From: DATKMP01 sp963790045
GTDB taxonomy: Bacteria; Bacteroidota; Ignavibacteria; UBA10030
Direction: 5' to 3'
Assembly (NCBI GenBank): GCA_963790045.1
Contig: CAWBMS010000010.1
Location: 58,735-122,734 of the forward strand
Length of the DNA stretch: 64,000 nt
Shown here: piece after piece, positions 1-9,968 of the stretch
Layout of the letters: the number at the start of each line of letters is the position of its first letter
How positions within the stretch are numbered: the first letter of the stretch is position 1
Translations under genes and position numbers: made by a program
Notes under the pieces: generated by a model
Databases searched by the model: none
Told to the model about the DNA's origin: nothing
What the model saw: only the letters and a program-made list of their open reading frames with translations

Positions 1-1353
1 TTTGCGAACTTCTGTGCGAACGTTGACGAACAAATCCAGCAATCCTGATTCAGTTGCTGCGTCTGCTGTTGTCGTTTCCTGTCTGTCGGTGATAATGCCG
101 AGAATCGTTCCGCCAAGTTCTGTGAACAGCGATTCACTTTTTTGCAGTGCATCCAGCGAAAGTTTTTTATCGGAGTTCAACGCCTGATTGATTTCTTTTG
201 AAAGATCAAACAATATTGCAACACCTTGCGGTGCATTAAAATCATCGTTCAATGCGTCGAGGAATTGATTGCGGAAGGGAAGGACGTCTAATGTTTCGCC
301 GTCGCTGCGCTGTTCAGTCTCAGCTTTTTTTATTTCGGCGCGGAGATTGCGAAGCGTATTCTGCAATTTTTCTAATCCAACATTTGCTCCGGCAAGCGCC
401 TCATCGCTAAAATCCAACGTGCTACGATAATGGCTTTGCAGAATAAAAAATCGCACCACAAGCGGATCGAATTTTTTAAACGCATCTTTGAGCGTTACAA
501 AATTACCAAGCGACTTGGACATCTTTTGTCCGTTCACGGTAACAAGATTATTGTGAATCCAGTATTTTACAAACGGTTTTCCGGTTGCAGCTTCGCTTTG
601 TGCAATTTCACATTCGTGATGTGGAAATTGATTGTCCATACCGCCGCCGTGAATATCAAAACTTTCACCCAAATATTTCATCGACATAGCGGAGCATTCA
701 ATATGCCAGCCGGGAAATCCTTCGCCCCACGGACTCGGCCAGTGCATAATGTGTCCGCCTTCTGCTTTTTTCCACAAGGCAAAATCGGCAGGGTGGCGTT
801 TCTCTGAACGCGAATCCACGCGCGTTCCTTCCATAGATTCTTCCAGCACGCGGCCGGAAAGTTTTCCGTAGTTCTGAAATTTCTGTACATCGTAATACAC
901 ATTACCATCGACTTCGTATGCGAATCCGTTTGCAAGAAGTTTTTTAATAATTTCGATTTGTTCGATGATGTGTCCAGTGGCATGCGGCGAAATATCAGGG
1001 CGCAGAACATTTAACGCATCCATATCTTCAAAATAACTGCGCGTAATTTCTTCGGCGATTTGCATGGGGTGCACACGATTGATGCGCGCTTGCTTAATCA
1101 TCTTATCTTCGCCTTCATCGGCGTTGTCCGTCAAATGTCCGACATCGGTAATGTTTTGCACATAGAGAACTTTGTAGCCGAGATAGCGCAAGTAGCGAAC
1201 GATCACATCGAACGCAACATAACTTTTTCCGTGGCCGATGTGCGAATGGCTGTAAACGGTAGGGCCGCATACATACATTCCTACGAATCCTTCGTGGAGA
1301 GGTTTGAATTCTTCTTTTTGTCGTGTCAATGTATTATATAAAACTAAACTCAT
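1..1353 (-). CDS. cysS: cysteinyl-tRNA synthetase, C-terminus cut by window edge
   Basis: This enzyme charges tRNA-Cys with cysteine in the cytoplasm. The first 451 codons are present and the frame stays open to base 1, so the C-terminus is missing. The class I signature HIGH is at residues 38-41 and KMSKS at about 277-281. Zinc ligands typical of CysRS are visible as the Cys of a CGPTVY motif near residue 29, a WHIEC motif and an HHEC motif. The start is the ATG at 1353-1351, which gives the family's usual N-terminus. It lies 57 bases downstream of the recN stop on the same strand, so the two are probably cotranscribed. Identification is certain. Confidence 0.97.
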   Translation of the reverse strand, partial: MSLVLYNTLTRQKEEFKPLHEGFVGMYVCGPTVYSHSHIGHGKSYVAFDVIVRYLRYLGYKVLYVQNITDVGHLTDNADEGEDKMIKQARINRVHPMQIAEEITRSYFEDMDALNVLRPDISPHATGHIIEQIEIIKKLLANGFAYEVDGNVYYDVQKFQNYGKLSGRVLEESMEGTRVDSRSEKRHPADFALWKKAEGGHIMHWPSPWGEGFPGWHIECSAMSMKYLGESFDIHGGGMDNQFPHHECEIAQSEAATGKPFVKYWIHNNLVTVNGQKMSKSLGNFVTLKDAFKKFDPLVVRFFILQSHYRSTLDFSDEALAGANVGLEKLQNTLRNLRAEIKKAETEQRSDGETLDVLPFRNQFLDALNDDFNAPQGVAILFDLSKEINQALNSDKKLSLDALQKSESLFTELGGTILGIITDRQETTTADAATESGLLDLFVNVRTEVRK

Positions 1354-1410
1354 TCCTGACCTTTTTCTTCTTTCTTATCTCAATGACTTAACGGCTTATC
1401 TACTCAACGA

Positions 1411-3129
1411 CTATCGTTTTCCAATCAACTCTCTCGCTCCGTTCAAACTTGCTTCCGTTACTTCTTCACCGCTAAGCAGCCGTGCGACTTCCCGAACGTG
1501 TTCTTCTTCGTCTAATTTTTTGATGGAAGAAGTTGTTCGCTGTTTGTTCTCGTTTTTTTCGACTGCAAAATGGCAATCGGCAAAGCCGGCAATTTGCGGC
1601 AGGTGAGTGATAGAAATAATCTGATGAAACTCTGATAAACTTTTTAAACTTTTTCCAACTGCTTGGGCTATGCGTCCGCTAATGCCGACATCGATTTCAT
1701 CGAACACAAGAAGCGGCAGGCGGTCTGCTTTGGCTAGAATTGTTTTCAGCGCAAGCATAATGCGGGAAATTTCCCCGCCGGATGCAACTTTGACTAACGG
1801 CTTTAAATCTTCGCCGATGTTGCTGGAAAGATAAAACTCCACTTCATCGATGCCGTTCGGTGCTGCTTCATAAAAATCTTTGCCGAGTTTGACGTACGCA
1901 AATTGTGCTGCGCCATTGTCTTTGGCAATCAATTTGTTTTCAATCTTCACATCGAACTGCGCATTGGGAATGCCGAGCTTCGCTAATTCCGTGCAAACGG
2001 ATTTACAGATCGTTGCAACCAACTCGCGTCGTTTTGTGGAAAGCCGCTGAGCTGCCGCCGAGCAAATCTTGCGTTCTGCATCGATCTGCTCGTTCAGCTT
2101 TTTCATCTCGGCTTCGTAATTTTCTGCAAAGGCAAATTCTGTTCCGATTTTTTCTCGATGTGCAATCACCGCTTCCAAGGTGCCGCCGTATTTTTTCTTC
2201 AACAGCGTCAGTTGTCCAAGGCGATTACGAATCTCTTCTAATCGATCGGGATTGAATTCGATCTTGGAATTATAATTTTGAATAAACTTTGTCAACTCGT
2301 CGATGATGGCCGTTGCCGAGGCACATTCGTTTTTAGAATCTTCAAATGCTGTGTCGATCTGTGCTAAGTCTTCCAACTGATTGCGCGCTTTTACTAACAC
2401 ATCGTAGGCAGATTGTTCGCCTTCATACAGCGATTGATATAATTGCGATGTAGCTTCAAAAAGCTTTTCGGAATTTTCTAAAATGCGCAGCTCGTTTTCT
2501 AATTCTGTTTCTTCACCTGCATGCGGATCGACGGCATCGATTTCTTTGATCTGGAAATCATACAGATCGCGTTTCTCTTTCAACTCGTGTTCTTTGTGCG
2601 TGAGGTCGCGCAACACGGTGAACAATGCCGATAGGCGATGATAGGGCTGTTGATATTCTTCAATCAATCCCTCCAAGCCGCCGAATTCATCCAATTGATC
2701 GATGTGCGTTTCAGCGCGCAGCAACGATTGATGTTCATGCTGTCCGTGCAAATCCACAAGATGATCGCCGATAGTTTTCAAAACCGTTAAGGGAACAGGC
2801 GTGTCATTCACAAAGCAGCGGGATTGTCCTTTGGCAGAAATGTCGCGGCGCAAGATCAGATCCTCTTGCACTTCAATTTCATTCTCTTCAAGCAGTATTT
2901 TAACTTTTTTATTTCCAGACAAACCGAAGATTCCTTCGACGACGGCTTTATCGGTTCCTTTGCGTACTACATCTGTACTGGCGCGCTCGCCGAGAATTAA
3001 ACTCAGCGCATCGATGATAATCGATTTGCCTGCGCCGGTTTCGCCTGTCAAAATATTCAAACCGCTTTCGAATTCTACTTCTACGGATTCGATGAGTGCA
3101 TAATTTTTTATGGAAAGTGATTTCAGCAT
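1411..3129 (-). CDS. recN: DNA repair protein RecN
   Basis: RecN is an SMC-like ATPase that acts in recombinational repair of double-strand breaks. The 572-residue length is normal for the family. Walker A (GETGAGKS) lies at residues 29-36, an SGGE signature near 447-450, and Walker B (VFDEID) at about 475-480, followed by the ITHLPQ segment typical of RecN. The middle of the protein is the expected coiled-coil arm, rich in Glu, Lys and Leu. The gene precedes cysS on the minus strand with a short gap. No regulatory site could be recognised upstream. Confidence 0.97.
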   Translation of the reverse strand: MLKSLSIKNYALIESVEVEFESGLNILTGETGAGKSIIIDALSLILGERASTDVVRKGTDKAVVEGIFGLSGNKKVKILLEENEIEVQEDLILRRDISAKGQSRCFVNDTPVPLTVLKTIGDHLVDLHGQHEHQSLLRAETHIDQLDEFGGLEGLIEEYQQPYHRLSALFTVLRDLTHKEHELKEKRDLYDFQIKEIDAVDPHAGEETELENELRILENSEKLFEATSQLYQSLYEGEQSAYDVLVKARNQLEDLAQIDTAFEDSKNECASATAIIDELTKFIQNYNSKIEFNPDRLEEIRNRLGQLTLLKKKYGGTLEAVIAHREKIGTEFAFAENYEAEMKKLNEQIDAERKICSAAAQRLSTKRRELVATICKSVCTELAKLGIPNAQFDVKIENKLIAKDNGAAQFAYVKLGKDFYEAAPNGIDEVEFYLSSNIGEDLKPLVKVASGGEISRIMLALKTILAKADRLPLLVFDEIDVGISGRIAQAVGKSLKSLSEFHQIISITHLPQIAGFADCHFAVEKNENKQRTTSSIKKLDEEEHVREVARLLSGEEVTEASLNGARELIGKR

Positions 3130-3226
3130 TGCAATTGCTAAAATGTAATCAAAAATGATGGAATTTCAATGAGGTACGGTGGAGAAAAAAACGATCAAAT
3201 TATGATCAAGTAAATGTCATTCAAAG

Positions 3227-3258
3227 AAAATGCGATCCCAACCTCGAATCGCATTTTT
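3227..3258 (-). terminator. Rho-independent terminator, usable in both directions
   Basis: A 10-bp perfect stem pairs AAAATGCGAT (3227-3236) with ATCGCATTTT (3248-3257). The A-rich left side gives a T-rich tail on the minus strand, and a T run follows on the plus strand. It sits about 90 bases past the stop of the minus-strand gene at 3346-4350. Confidence 0.75.
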
Positions 3259-3284
3259 CCTTATTAAATCCTTTTTCCAAAGGG

Positions 3285-3335
3285 AAGTGTCTGACACCTG
3301 CCCATGTTAAAAACTAAGAAAGGCGTCTGACACTT
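3285..3335. repeat. Short inverted repeat with GTGTCTGACAC core (REP-like)
   Basis: AAGTGTCTGACACC (3285-3298) and GGCGTCTGACACTT (3322-3335) are imperfect inverted copies separated by 23 bases. Each arm carries a nearly self-complementary TGTC/GACA core. The pair sits just past the stop of the 3346-4350 gene. Motifs of this kind are often extragenic palindromes, but no partner transposase gene is visible in the window. Confidence 0.5.
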
Positions 3336-3345
3336 TACGTGTAAT

Positions 3346-4350
3346 TTACTCGCGCCGCCCTTCGCGTTCTTCACGCTTCGGCTCAGGTGCTGGCTTCGGT
3401 TGTTTTTCGTACCGTTGCAATAACTCCTGCCGGCGTTGCGGAGCAGCTCGTACGACACGCTGCCGCGGTTGAACGATGACCGTTGCGGGGCGGGCGTTGG
3501 GAATTGTTTGTACGCGTTCTACATGCTTTACATCGATAGAAACATTTCTGTCGCCGCGTTTAATATCGATGCGTTCATTATCGCGCTGTAATTCTGTACG
3601 GTTCGGGCGGTACACTTCAATCTGTCTGCCGCCGCCGATGTGTTCTCCTTGTGTTGTGCGAACTTCACGCACATCGAAACGATTGACGCGAATGCCGCCG
3701 CGCTGTTCGATGATCGCACGATCGAAGCCGCGATTGATGACGACTTCGCCATGCACATCGTAGGTTCGTCCAAAATTTCCACCGCGAATAATGACGCCGA
3801 CATTGCGTTCAGGAACAAAATCTCGATAGCGGACGGCTCCGCCGAAACGAGCATAGGGAATGAAATTCCAGTAATGTGCAGGTGCATGCCATTCGGTGGT
3901 AAAACGAATTCCAACATGCATATCGAACACGGCATACGGCGGTAACGGCGCCCAGCCGACATACGCATCGTTGTTGCACCATTCTACCCACGCAGGCCCC
4001 CACGTATCATCCGGCACCCAGACCCAGCCGTAATAATCATCGCAATACCATCGTCCGTAATGATAGGTGACCCAGCCGAATGGTTCATCCGAAACCCAGT
4101 ACCAACCGTAATCATCCGTCCAAGCCCATCGTCCTAACATATAAGGACGCCAGTGAGGTTTTACGTTAAACGGACGCCAGACAACAAAGCCGGGTCGTGC
4201 TTCGATCCACTCGCCATGCGGACTGAGCGATGAATAGAAAAATCCGACATGCACGCCTTCAGGCGGTTCGGATACAGGTGCTGCTTTCGCTTGTTGATGC
4301 AGTGTGCCGATGGCGCTTATAAGTATCAATGATAAAAGAATTCGTTTCAT
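3346..4350 (-). CDS. Secreted W/Y/G-rich repeat protein (DUF6600-like)
   Basis: The 334-residue product begins with a signal peptide (MKRILLSLILISAIG, cleavage near residue 23). Residues about 35-150 are very rich in Trp, Tyr and Gly in a repeated pattern such as YGWYWVSDEPFGW and YGWVWVPDDTWGP. This resembles the DUF6600 class of exported proteins, whose function is unknown. The C-terminal 100 residues are basic, rich in Arg and Gln, and end in a disordered Pro/Glu/Arg tail. The gene stands alone: fba is divergent upstream and a terminator lies downstream. A periplasmic or cell-surface location is inferred from the signal peptide only. Confidence 0.8.
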   Translation of the reverse strand: MKRILLSLILISAIGTLHQQAKAAPVSEPPEGVHVGFFYSSLSPHGEWIEARPGFVVWRPFNVKPHWRPYMLGRWAWTDDYGWYWVSDEPFGWVTYHYGRWYCDDYYGWVWVPDDTWGPAWVEWCNNDAYVGWAPLPPYAVFDMHVGIRFTTEWHAPAHYWNFIPYARFGGAVRYRDFVPERNVGVIIRGGNFGRTYDVHGEVVINRGFDRAIIEQRGGIRVNRFDVREVRTTQGEHIGGGRQIEVYRPNRTELQRDNERIDIKRGDRNVSIDVKHVERVQTIPNARPATVIVQPRQRVVRAAPQRRQELLQRYEKQPKPAPEPKREEREGRRE

Positions 4351-4624
4351 AAATTACCTTTCAAATATCTCTATAAAACTTATCAAGCGGTGTACCACAA
4401 ATTTATTGTGTCTTTGGGACTTTTTTCGGCAGTAGCAATGTTGTAAGTGTATAAGAAAATAGGCATACTGTCCAATCTTGAAGACGCAGAGAAATGAAAA
4501 GAAGGTTTGCATTCAAGGCGACAATAGAGTATTTTATAGAAGAAACCGAAGCGGAGAAGCCACACCGAGATCGGCACATGTTAAAAGCTGTGGCGTGCAA
4601 TAAATAACGGGAAGAGTGAGAACA

Positions 4625-5617
4625 ATGACATCTTATAAAGAATTGGGATTAGTAAATTCCAGAGAACTTTTTCAGAAAGCTGTAAAAGGCGGTTATGCTA
4701 TTCCAGCTTACAATTTTAATAACTTAGAGCAGTTGCAGGCAATTATCGCTGCGTGCGTGGAAACAAAGTCGCCCGTCATTCTGCAAGTATCCAGTGGCGC
4801 GCGTAAATATGCCAACGCAACATTACTCAAGCATCTTGCCAAAGGCGCAGTCGAGTATGCAAAAGAATTGGGCTATGCAATTCCTATCGTGCTGCATCTC
4901 GATCATGGCGATACGTTTGAACTTTGTGTTTCGTGTATCGAATCCGGATTTTCTTCCGTGATGATCGATGGCTCGCATCATCCGTACGATAAGAATGTGG
5001 AACTGACGAAGAAGGTTGTCGAATACGCACACAAGTATGATGTAACCGTCGAAGGCGAACTCGGTGTGCTGGCGGGAATTGAAGATGCAGTTTCCAGTGC
5101 TGTTACGCATTACACCAAGCCGGAAGAAGTAGAAGATTTTGTGAAGAAGACGAATGTGGATTCGCTTGCGATTTCCATCGGCACTTCGCACGGTGCAAAC
5201 AAATTTAAACCGGAACAATGCACACGCACACCGGATGGCGTATTACTTCCGCCGCCGCTTCGGTTCGATATTCTGGAAGAATGTGAAAAACGTATTCCGG
5301 GATTTCCGATTGTACTGCATGGCTCTTCATCTGTTCCTGTGGATTTAGTAAAGATCATCAACAGCAACGGTGGGAAGATGAAGGATGCTGTTGGAATTCC
5401 CGAAGAGCAATTACGCAAAGCAGCGGCATCCGCGGTATGTAAAATCAACATCGATTCGGATGGACGCATTGCCATGACTGCCGCTGTGCGAAAAACGTTG
5501 ACGGAGAATCCGGCGGAATTCGATCCGCGGAAATATCTCGGGCCAGCGCGCGATCAGTTGAAGGAATTATACAAGCACAAAAATATCAATGTGCTTGGCA
5601 GTGCAGGCAAAGCATAA
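4625..5617 (+). CDS. fba: Class II fructose-bisphosphate aldolase
   Basis: This zinc aldolase splits fructose-1,6-bisphosphate into dihydroxyacetone phosphate and glyceraldehyde-3-phosphate in glycolysis and runs the reverse in gluconeogenesis. The 330-residue product carries HLDHGD near residues 91-96, with the catalytic Asp and a zinc His, and the VLHGSSS phosphate-binding segment later in the chain. A GTG at 4616 is also in frame but lies only one base from the GGGAAG Shine-Dalgarno sequence. The ATG at 4625, ten bases from it, is preferred. The gene is monocistronic, with a strong terminator after the stop. Confidence 0.95.
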   Translation: MTSYKELGLVNSRELFQKAVKGGYAIPAYNFNNLEQLQAIIAACVETKSPVILQVSSGARKYANATLLKHLAKGAVEYAKELGYAIPIVLHLDHGDTFELCVSCIESGFSSVMIDGSHHPYDKNVELTKKVVEYAHKYDVTVEGELGVLAGIEDAVSSAVTHYTKPEEVEDFVKKTNVDSLAISIGTSHGANKFKPEQCTRTPDGVLLPPPLRFDILEECEKRIPGFPIVLHGSSSVPVDLVKIINSNGGKMKDAVGIPEEQLRKAAASAVCKINIDSDGRIAMTAAVRKTLTENPAEFDPRKYLGPARDQLKELYKHKNINVLGSAGKA

Positions 5618-5641
5618 TTCTTTTTAGCATATCAACAGTAC

Positions 5642-5672
5642 AAAAAACCCGTTGCATTCCGACGGGTTTTTT
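5642..5672 (+). terminator. Rho-independent terminator of fba
   Basis: AAAAAACCCGT (5642-5652) pairs perfectly with ACGGGTTTTTT (5662-5672), giving a GC core followed by a T run directly after fba. Confidence 0.9.
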
Positions 5673-5833
5673 ATTGTTCGCAGTATCACACCGCATTATT
5701 CTATATTGAATATGTAACAAAATATGTTCATCATCGTATATTCAGAAAATTCCTTCATTCATCATAGTCGAGAGGAATTTTTATTGTCATCCTGTTAGAA
5801 GTTTAAAAAGTTCACCGCTGAATTAGGAAGAGT

Positions 5834-8354
5834 ATGAAATGGATTAGTGTTTTATCCTTTGTCTTGATATGGAATTCAACGTTGTGGGGACAACAATATC
5901 GAGGAGAAATTGCCGGTTCTGTGACCGACAGCAAAACTCAAGAGCCGCTGCCCGCAGTCAATATACAAATTATGGAACAACCGTCGTTTGGTGCATCATC
6001 GGATTCATCCGGTTATTTTACGATCAAGAATATTCCGGTCGGAACGTATCGCTTGAAAGCTGCGATCATCGGCTATGATGGAACGATTGTGACCAACGTT
6101 GTCGTTTCAACCGGGCGCAGTACAAAACTGGCGATCAAATTATCGGAGCAAGCAATAGAAACGAGCGGTATGACGGTACAGGCATCGTATTTCAGCCGCG
6201 AGAATGAAATTGCACCGATCAGTATGAATAACTATGATCGCGCCGAAGTGAAGCGCCAGCCGGGATCTGTGCAGGATGTTCAGCGCGTAGTTCAAAATCT
6301 GCCCGGCATTGCAAGCTCGAATGATAATGTGAATGAGCTCATCGTGCGCGGCGGTGCGCCGTACGAAAACTTAACGGTGATGGATTATATGGAAATTCCA
6401 TCGATCAATCATTATCCGAATGAATTCAACTCTGCCGGTCCTATCAGACATGATCAACATCGATTTGGTTGATGATGTCCAATTTTCTGCGGGCGGTTTT
6501 CCGGTGCAGTACGGAGATAAAATGTCTTCGGTCATGGATTTGAAAATTCGTGAAGGTGACCGAGAAAAAAGTTTTGCATCGAACAGCGGATTCAATATGG
6601 CCGGTTTCGGTACGTTGATGGAAGGGAAGATCGCCGATGGAAAAGGATCGTGGATTTTTTCCGCACGGCAAAGTTTGCTTGAAGTAATCGATAAACTTGT
6701 CGGTATGTCTGCAATTTCTCTTACCGCTATTCCGAAGTATTGGGATACGCAGGCAAAGATTGTCTATGATCTTTCGCCGTCGACCAAAGTATCAATCAGC
6801 GGATTATACGGCGACAGCAAAATTTATATTGCCGGCGATCCGAAGGAAAGCAATGCGCAAAAAGCAGGCATCACAGATTCAAGCAGCGTCGAAAACATCG
6901 ATGATCACAGCAAGCAATATGTGCTCGGCATGAATATAAAACAACTCTGGGGCAAAGATGGTTATTCGGTCTTAACTTTTTATACTGTTGGCTCGCAAAA
7001 TCATGTTGATGTTCAGGATAATTTTACGCGGCGTGTGTATGACGGTGGGGGAAATGTTGTGGACTATTCAATGCTCAATACTTCGCCGGTGTTTAATAGC
7101 CATGACGATGAATCGTTTCTCGCTCTGAAATACGATATGTTTTATAAAATTCATCCGCAGCATGACCTTTCTCTCGGAGCACAAATTCAGACGACGAGTC
7201 ATTGGGATGGATTGACAACATTTGCCGGAACACAAAAGCGATACGATCTCAACCATGACGGTGTTTATGAAACAATGCCATCTTCAACACCAAGCGGAAA
7301 TATCCAGAACGATCTTTCGTTTGGCGATGCAAGTAAATATTCTGCTTATGCCGGCGATCATTATTCGGTTCTTCCACAACTCTCGCTGACATTCGGTTTA
7401 CGCTATGATTATTTTACTTATTCACACCAAGGACAATTCAGTCCGCGTGGATGCATATCGTACGATATTTTTCCGCCGACAACGACTCTCTCACTTGCGG
7501 CCGGTGAATATTATCAAACGCAACCGCTTCCCTATTATGCCGACAATCGATCTATCGGATACAACAAAGACCTTGCAAATGCAAAATCCGATCATGTGGT
7601 GTTAGGATTGCAGCACATTATGGATGACGGTATTAAATTAAGTGTCGAAGCGTATTATAAAAAATTCTCAAATCTTTGTGTCAGCGAACAATTCATATAT
7701 TCCGCCATCGATACGTTTTGGTCTGATAAAAATTTGGCGATTGGCGAACGGACATCGTACGGGCTCGAATTCTTTCTTCAAAAAAAGCAGGCAACCAATT
7801 ATTATGGAACAGTAAGCATTTCACTTTCTCAAACCGAAGAAACTGATCCTCGTATTCCTCCAGAAGTAAAGACCTATCACTCGCAATATGATTATCCGGT
7901 TATTATCAATCTTGTCGGTGGAAAAATTTCAAAAGGCGCTCGCTCTTGGCTGAACGAGCAGCCATTCTTTATAAAGTATCCATCGTACATTTTACCTATC
8001 TCCGATGAAATGGAAATAAGTTTTCGCTACCGCTATCAAACTGGCGGGCCATATACGCCGAATATATTTGTCACGAACGAACAAGAATGGGAAGGCAATA
8101 TCAAATGGTCAAAGGGTGTGTGGGTTGCTTCGAACGATATTAATTCGGCACGATATCCCGATTATAGCAGATTAGATTTGCAATGGATCAGCAGATTTTA
8201 TATGCAAAATTGGAACATCAATGTTTATATTGCATTGATGAATGTTCTGAACAGGAAAAATGTTTTTTATTATGAATATCGAAGCGATGGAACGAAAGAA
8301 ACAGTGTACCAGTTTGCGTTCTTTCCTGTTGGCGGAATCGAAATCGAATTTTAA
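5834..8354 (+). pseudogene. TonB-dependent receptor with carboxypeptidase-regulatory domain, frame disrupted
   Basis: This outer-membrane receptor has a signal peptide, a CarboxypepD_reg-like domain (residues about 25-110, with GSVTDSKTQEPLPAVN), a plug domain (VQNLPGIASSNDN...VRGGAP) and a long beta-barrel ending in Phe. The reading frame changes by +1 near 6445-6450. The first frame runs 5834-6472 and the rest is read in the frame ending at 8354. Removing one base restores a continuous protein of about 839 residues (GPISMINIDLVDD across the join). The substrate is not evident. Because other genes here carry similar changes, this may be a sequencing error rather than a true pseudogene. Confidence 0.85.
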
Positions 8355-8375
8355 TCCGACACTTTTTTTGTCCGA

Positions 8376-8921
8376 TTATTTTGCAATACCGATCACTCCG
8401 TTTCCAATTCTCGCTCCAGCATTACCGGTCGGCTGAGTGGTAAAGTCATCTTCTTTTTCATGAATAATGACTGAACGCCCAATGATGGAAGATGTGTCAT
8501 CAAGTTTCATAACGGGATCGATATAATCTAATTGCGCATTGCCGTTTTCATCTGCCACAATATTTCCCATATCGCCTGCATGACGTTTTTGGTTTGACGG
8601 CATGCTGTGCGGCATACCGGACGGATTAAAGTGGCCGCCCGCGGAAGTACCGTCTTCAGATCGAATATCACCGAATTCATGGACATGAAATCCATGTTTT
8701 CCTGGTTTTAATCCTGTAATTGTTGCAACAATGTGAACTCCTTTTTCTGTTGTCTCAAACGTAACCATACCGTGTACGGCGTTTCCTTTGGTTGGAGTTA
8801 TAATCGCCACAGCACGTGTTACCATCGGCATCTTATGAATCATGCGTTTCTCTTGTGCAGAGAGGAACTGTATGCTTACAAGAATGCATACGATAAAAAA
8901 ATTAACGATATGTTTTTTCAT
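8376..8921 (-). CDS. sodC: Cu/Zn superoxide dismutase family protein
   Basis: This exported superoxide dismutase would convert superoxide to peroxide and oxygen in the periplasm. A signal peptide covers roughly residues 1-22. The metal-site motifs are present: GFHVHE, GGHFNP, HAGDMGN and IIHE. The start is the ATG at 8921, five bases after AGGAG; an in-frame ATG at 8939 has no such site. Unusually, both conserved disulfide cysteines are replaced: the segment before DGTSAGGHF has Ile, and the GNAGARIGNGVIG segment has Asn where Cys is usual. The mature protein therefore contains no Cys. It converges on the TonB receptor gene. Confidence 0.9.
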   Translation of the reverse strand: MKKHIVNFFIVCILVSIQFLSAQEKRMIHKMPMVTRAVAIITPTKGNAVHGMVTFETTEKGVHIVATITGLKPGKHGFHVHEFGDIRSEDGTSAGGHFNPSGMPHSMPSNQKRHAGDMGNIVADENGNAQLDYIDPVMKLDDTSSIIGRSVIIHEKEDDFTTQPTGNAGARIGNGVIGIAK

Positions 8922-9125
8922 ACAAACTCCTTTCATCATTGTGCTTGTTCATGTTCTTCTATCACAACCATATTTTTGAGAGATAAGTTGCATTGCCAGA
9001 TGACCGTCAACGTTTGCAACAGCCTATACAATGGCAGGTGGAACCGGGGTGTATATTTATTCGTTTGATAAGGTGATAAAAAAACAAAAATAGGTTTGAC
9101 CAGATCATCTTAGGATAATTGTAGA

Positions 9126-9868
9126 ATGAAAAATCGGCGTTTATTATTTTCTTCGAGTATCGTTCTCTTTCTTTTTTTTTCTGTAAAATCAGTTGCCGGC
9201 CCGCCTTTTAGAACTGATGATCCTCAACCTGTTGACTTTCAGCACTGGGAGTTCTATATCGCATCTATGCAACAGTTCGATCATCAAGGAACAAGCGTTA
9301 CTGCTCCTCATTTCGAAATCAACTACGGAATTATTCAAGACTGTACAGCTTCATCTTGTCGCTCCACTGGGATATGTACACACTACGCAGGCAACACATT
9401 ATGGATACTCTGATACGGAACTTGGCGTCAAATATCGATTTATTGAAGAAACGGAAACCGTTCCGCAAATAGGAATATTTCCTTTAGTTGAACTGCCAAC
9501 GGGCAATGAAGATAAACAATTAGGTGCTGGCAAAACTCAAGTGTATTTTCCCATCTGGGTTCAGAAGAGTTGGGAAAATTGGACGACGTACGGCGGCGGC
9601 GGTTTTTGGTATAATCCCGTGCCCGGTCAACAAAATTGGATGTTTACAGGATGGGAACTTCAGTACCGATTTTTCAAAAGTTTTCACGCTGGGTGGAGAG
9701 TTGTGTTACCAGACTTCCAACGAACCAGATTCTGAAGGATCGGTTTTGTTGAATGTCGGTGGTTTCATAAATTTCAATGAGTCAAATCATCTATTGTTTT
9801 CATTAGGCCACAGTTTATCAGGCGCTGCAACGATTACTGGATATATCGGATATCAACTGACGATGTAA
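9126..9868 (+). pseudogene. Exported outer-membrane-like protein (transporter/Phenol_MetA_deg-like), two frame disruptions
   Basis: The reconstructed product of about 247 residues has a signal peptide ending near AGPPFRTDDP. Alternating aromatic and Gly-rich segments follow (THYGYSDTELGVKYRF, IGIFPLVELPTGN, TTYGGGGFWYNP), ending in a barrel-like LSFxGYIGYQLT region. This resembles putative outer-membrane transporters of the Phenol_MetA_deg group. The frame changes +1 near 9341-9343 and again in the T5 run at 9670-9674. Removing one base at each site joins three overlapping frames into one protein. The function is not established, and the breaks may be sequencing errors. Confidence 0.7.
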
Positions 9869-9901
9869 TTACACATTTTCGTGAAAGCAGATGTAAAACT
9901 G

Positions 9902-9931
9902 AAAAACCTCGGTAGATGCTCCGAGGTTTTT
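9902..9931. terminator. Bidirectional Rho-independent terminator
   Basis: AAAAACCTCGG pairs with CCGAGGTTTTT (11 bp) around a short loop, between the convergent 9126-9868 gene and glnS. The stem has T runs on both strands. Confidence 0.88.
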
Positions 9932-9968
9932 CGTCTGCGCAATTAAATTTTCGAAGATGAAAGAAATT

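Noticed and set aside
2..187. A 61-residue plus-strand frame at the left edge
   Set aside because: It is antisense to the cysS coding region and has no supporting motif.
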